From contig CAKULV010000086.1 in NCBI GenBank assembly GCA_934667425.1, positions 1 through 6,613 of the forward strand: a stretch of DNA of 6,613 nt, in the 5' to 3' direction. The first letter of the stretch is position 1. Each line of letters starts with the position of its first letter. Below the pieces are notes generated by a model. That model searched no databases. It had not been told where the DNA came from and was given only the letters and a program-made list of their open reading frames with translations. Source of the DNA: an uncultured Kiritimatiellota bacterium. Lineage in GTDB: Bacteria; Verrucomicrobiota; Kiritimatiellia; RFP12; UBA1067. The translations under genes were made by a program, and so were the position numbers. Below, in pieces: positions 6,187 to 6,613 of the stretch.

Positions 6187-6613
6187 ATGACTATAGCCAC
6201 ACTTCTCTGCGCGATTGCGCTTGTGTCCGATCCGCTGGCCGGGCGGCTCTGCGGAAAGGGGCCGACCCCGCCGGAGGGCTATTCGCCGCCGCTCGTCTCG
6301 AACGGCGACCTCAACATGCTCGTCGAATGGACGGGCGGACAGAGCGGCGCCGAATACAACAAGATGCTAACGACCGTCTACTGGCAGGGACGGCGCGGCC
6401 CCGCGCGCGACGCGGAGCTTTTCGCGTTCGGACGCTTCAACCCGACGATGGCTATTGACGGAAAGACCGTTGGACTCCCGGCGGCGTGGTCGCAGACGCT
6501 CGACGTCCGAAAGGCGCTCGTCACCTGCGAAGGCGTGTTCGCCGAGGGGCTGGAGGCGACGACCGAGGTCTTCTGCGCACTCGACCGCAACGTCGTCGCG
6601 ATCCGCCGGACGG
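6187..6613 (+). CDS. Secreted glycosidase-like protein, N-terminal part (3' truncated by window)
   Basis: The frame stays open from ATG 6187 to the right edge (142 codons). AAGGA at 6172-6176 precedes the ATG by 10 bases. The first 16 or so residues, 'MTIATLLCAIALVSDPLAG', form a short hydrophobic signal-like stretch. 'PPLVSNGDLNMLVEWTGG' and 'YWQGRRGP' then resemble the start of the N-terminal beta-sandwich of six-hairpin glycosidases (GH65/GH95-like, '.GNGdlG..v.g'). Catalytic residues lie beyond the window, so the family is provisional. GC content returns to the high level of 1-4460, so this gene belongs to the resident DNA. With the CBM9 protein on the left it suggests a glycan-degradation locus split by the surface-protein module. 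Confidence 0.75.
   Translation, partial: MTIATLLCAIALVSDPLAGRLCGKGPTPPEGYSPPLVSNGDLNMLVEWTGGQSGAEYNKMLTTVYWQGRRGPARDAELFAFGRFNPTMAIDGKTVGLPAAWSQTLDVRKALVTCEGVFAEGLEATTEVFCALDRNVVAIRRT

Overview
The window is GC-rich bacterial DNA with an AT-richer stretch near its right end. It looks like a Kiritimatiellota/Lentisphaerae/Verrucomicrobia-type gut or sediment bacterium. That is inference from a secreted CBM9-like glycosidase, a Tat-exported metallophosphoesterase, a six-hairpin-type glycosidase start, and a giant anchored protein with 'DTDGDGLSD' calcium repeats. No rRNA, tRNA or taxonomic marker gene is present. All convincing genes are on the + strand.

Layout. (1) 1-1116 is the 3' end of a gene for a secreted glycoside-hydrolase-like protein with a C-terminal CBM9-like domain. 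(2) 1127-1417 is the wreck of a calcineurin-like metallophosphoesterase gene. Its Tat signal and first metal motif are followed almost at once by the 'SGHxH' region in another frame, so the middle of the gene is missing. (3) 1420-1533 holds an inverted repeat, a perfect extended -10 promoter and a 23-codon leader ORF whose stop touches the ribosome binding site of the next gene. (4) 1534-5199 encodes a 1221-residue protein: two N-terminal membrane segments, a beta domain, 13 thrombospondin-type-3-like calcium repeats interrupted by a nidogen-like beta domain, another beta domain, and a C-terminal caspase-fold-like domain with SGHG (His1062) and AGCS (Cys1095) motifs. (5) 5193-5717 is a small exported protein overlapping that gene by seven bases. 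(6) 5793-6143 is a small membrane-protein frame interrupted by one in-frame TGA. (7) 6187 to the right edge is the start of a second secreted glycosidase-like gene, GC-rich again.

Main point. GC content falls abruptly inside the giant gene at about 4460-4470 (hand counts: 47/60 in 4381-4440, 28/60 in 4501-4560). It stays low through the caspase-like domain and the next two small genes, then recovers by about 6200. The surface stalk therefore carries a compositionally foreign C-terminal putative protease together with two small genes. That is the layout expected of a swappable effector-tip plus partner (immunity or inhibitor) cassette. The stalk, promoter and cassette together sit between glycan-degradation genes and abut a destroyed phosphoesterase gene. 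Function of the cassette is inferred, not shown.
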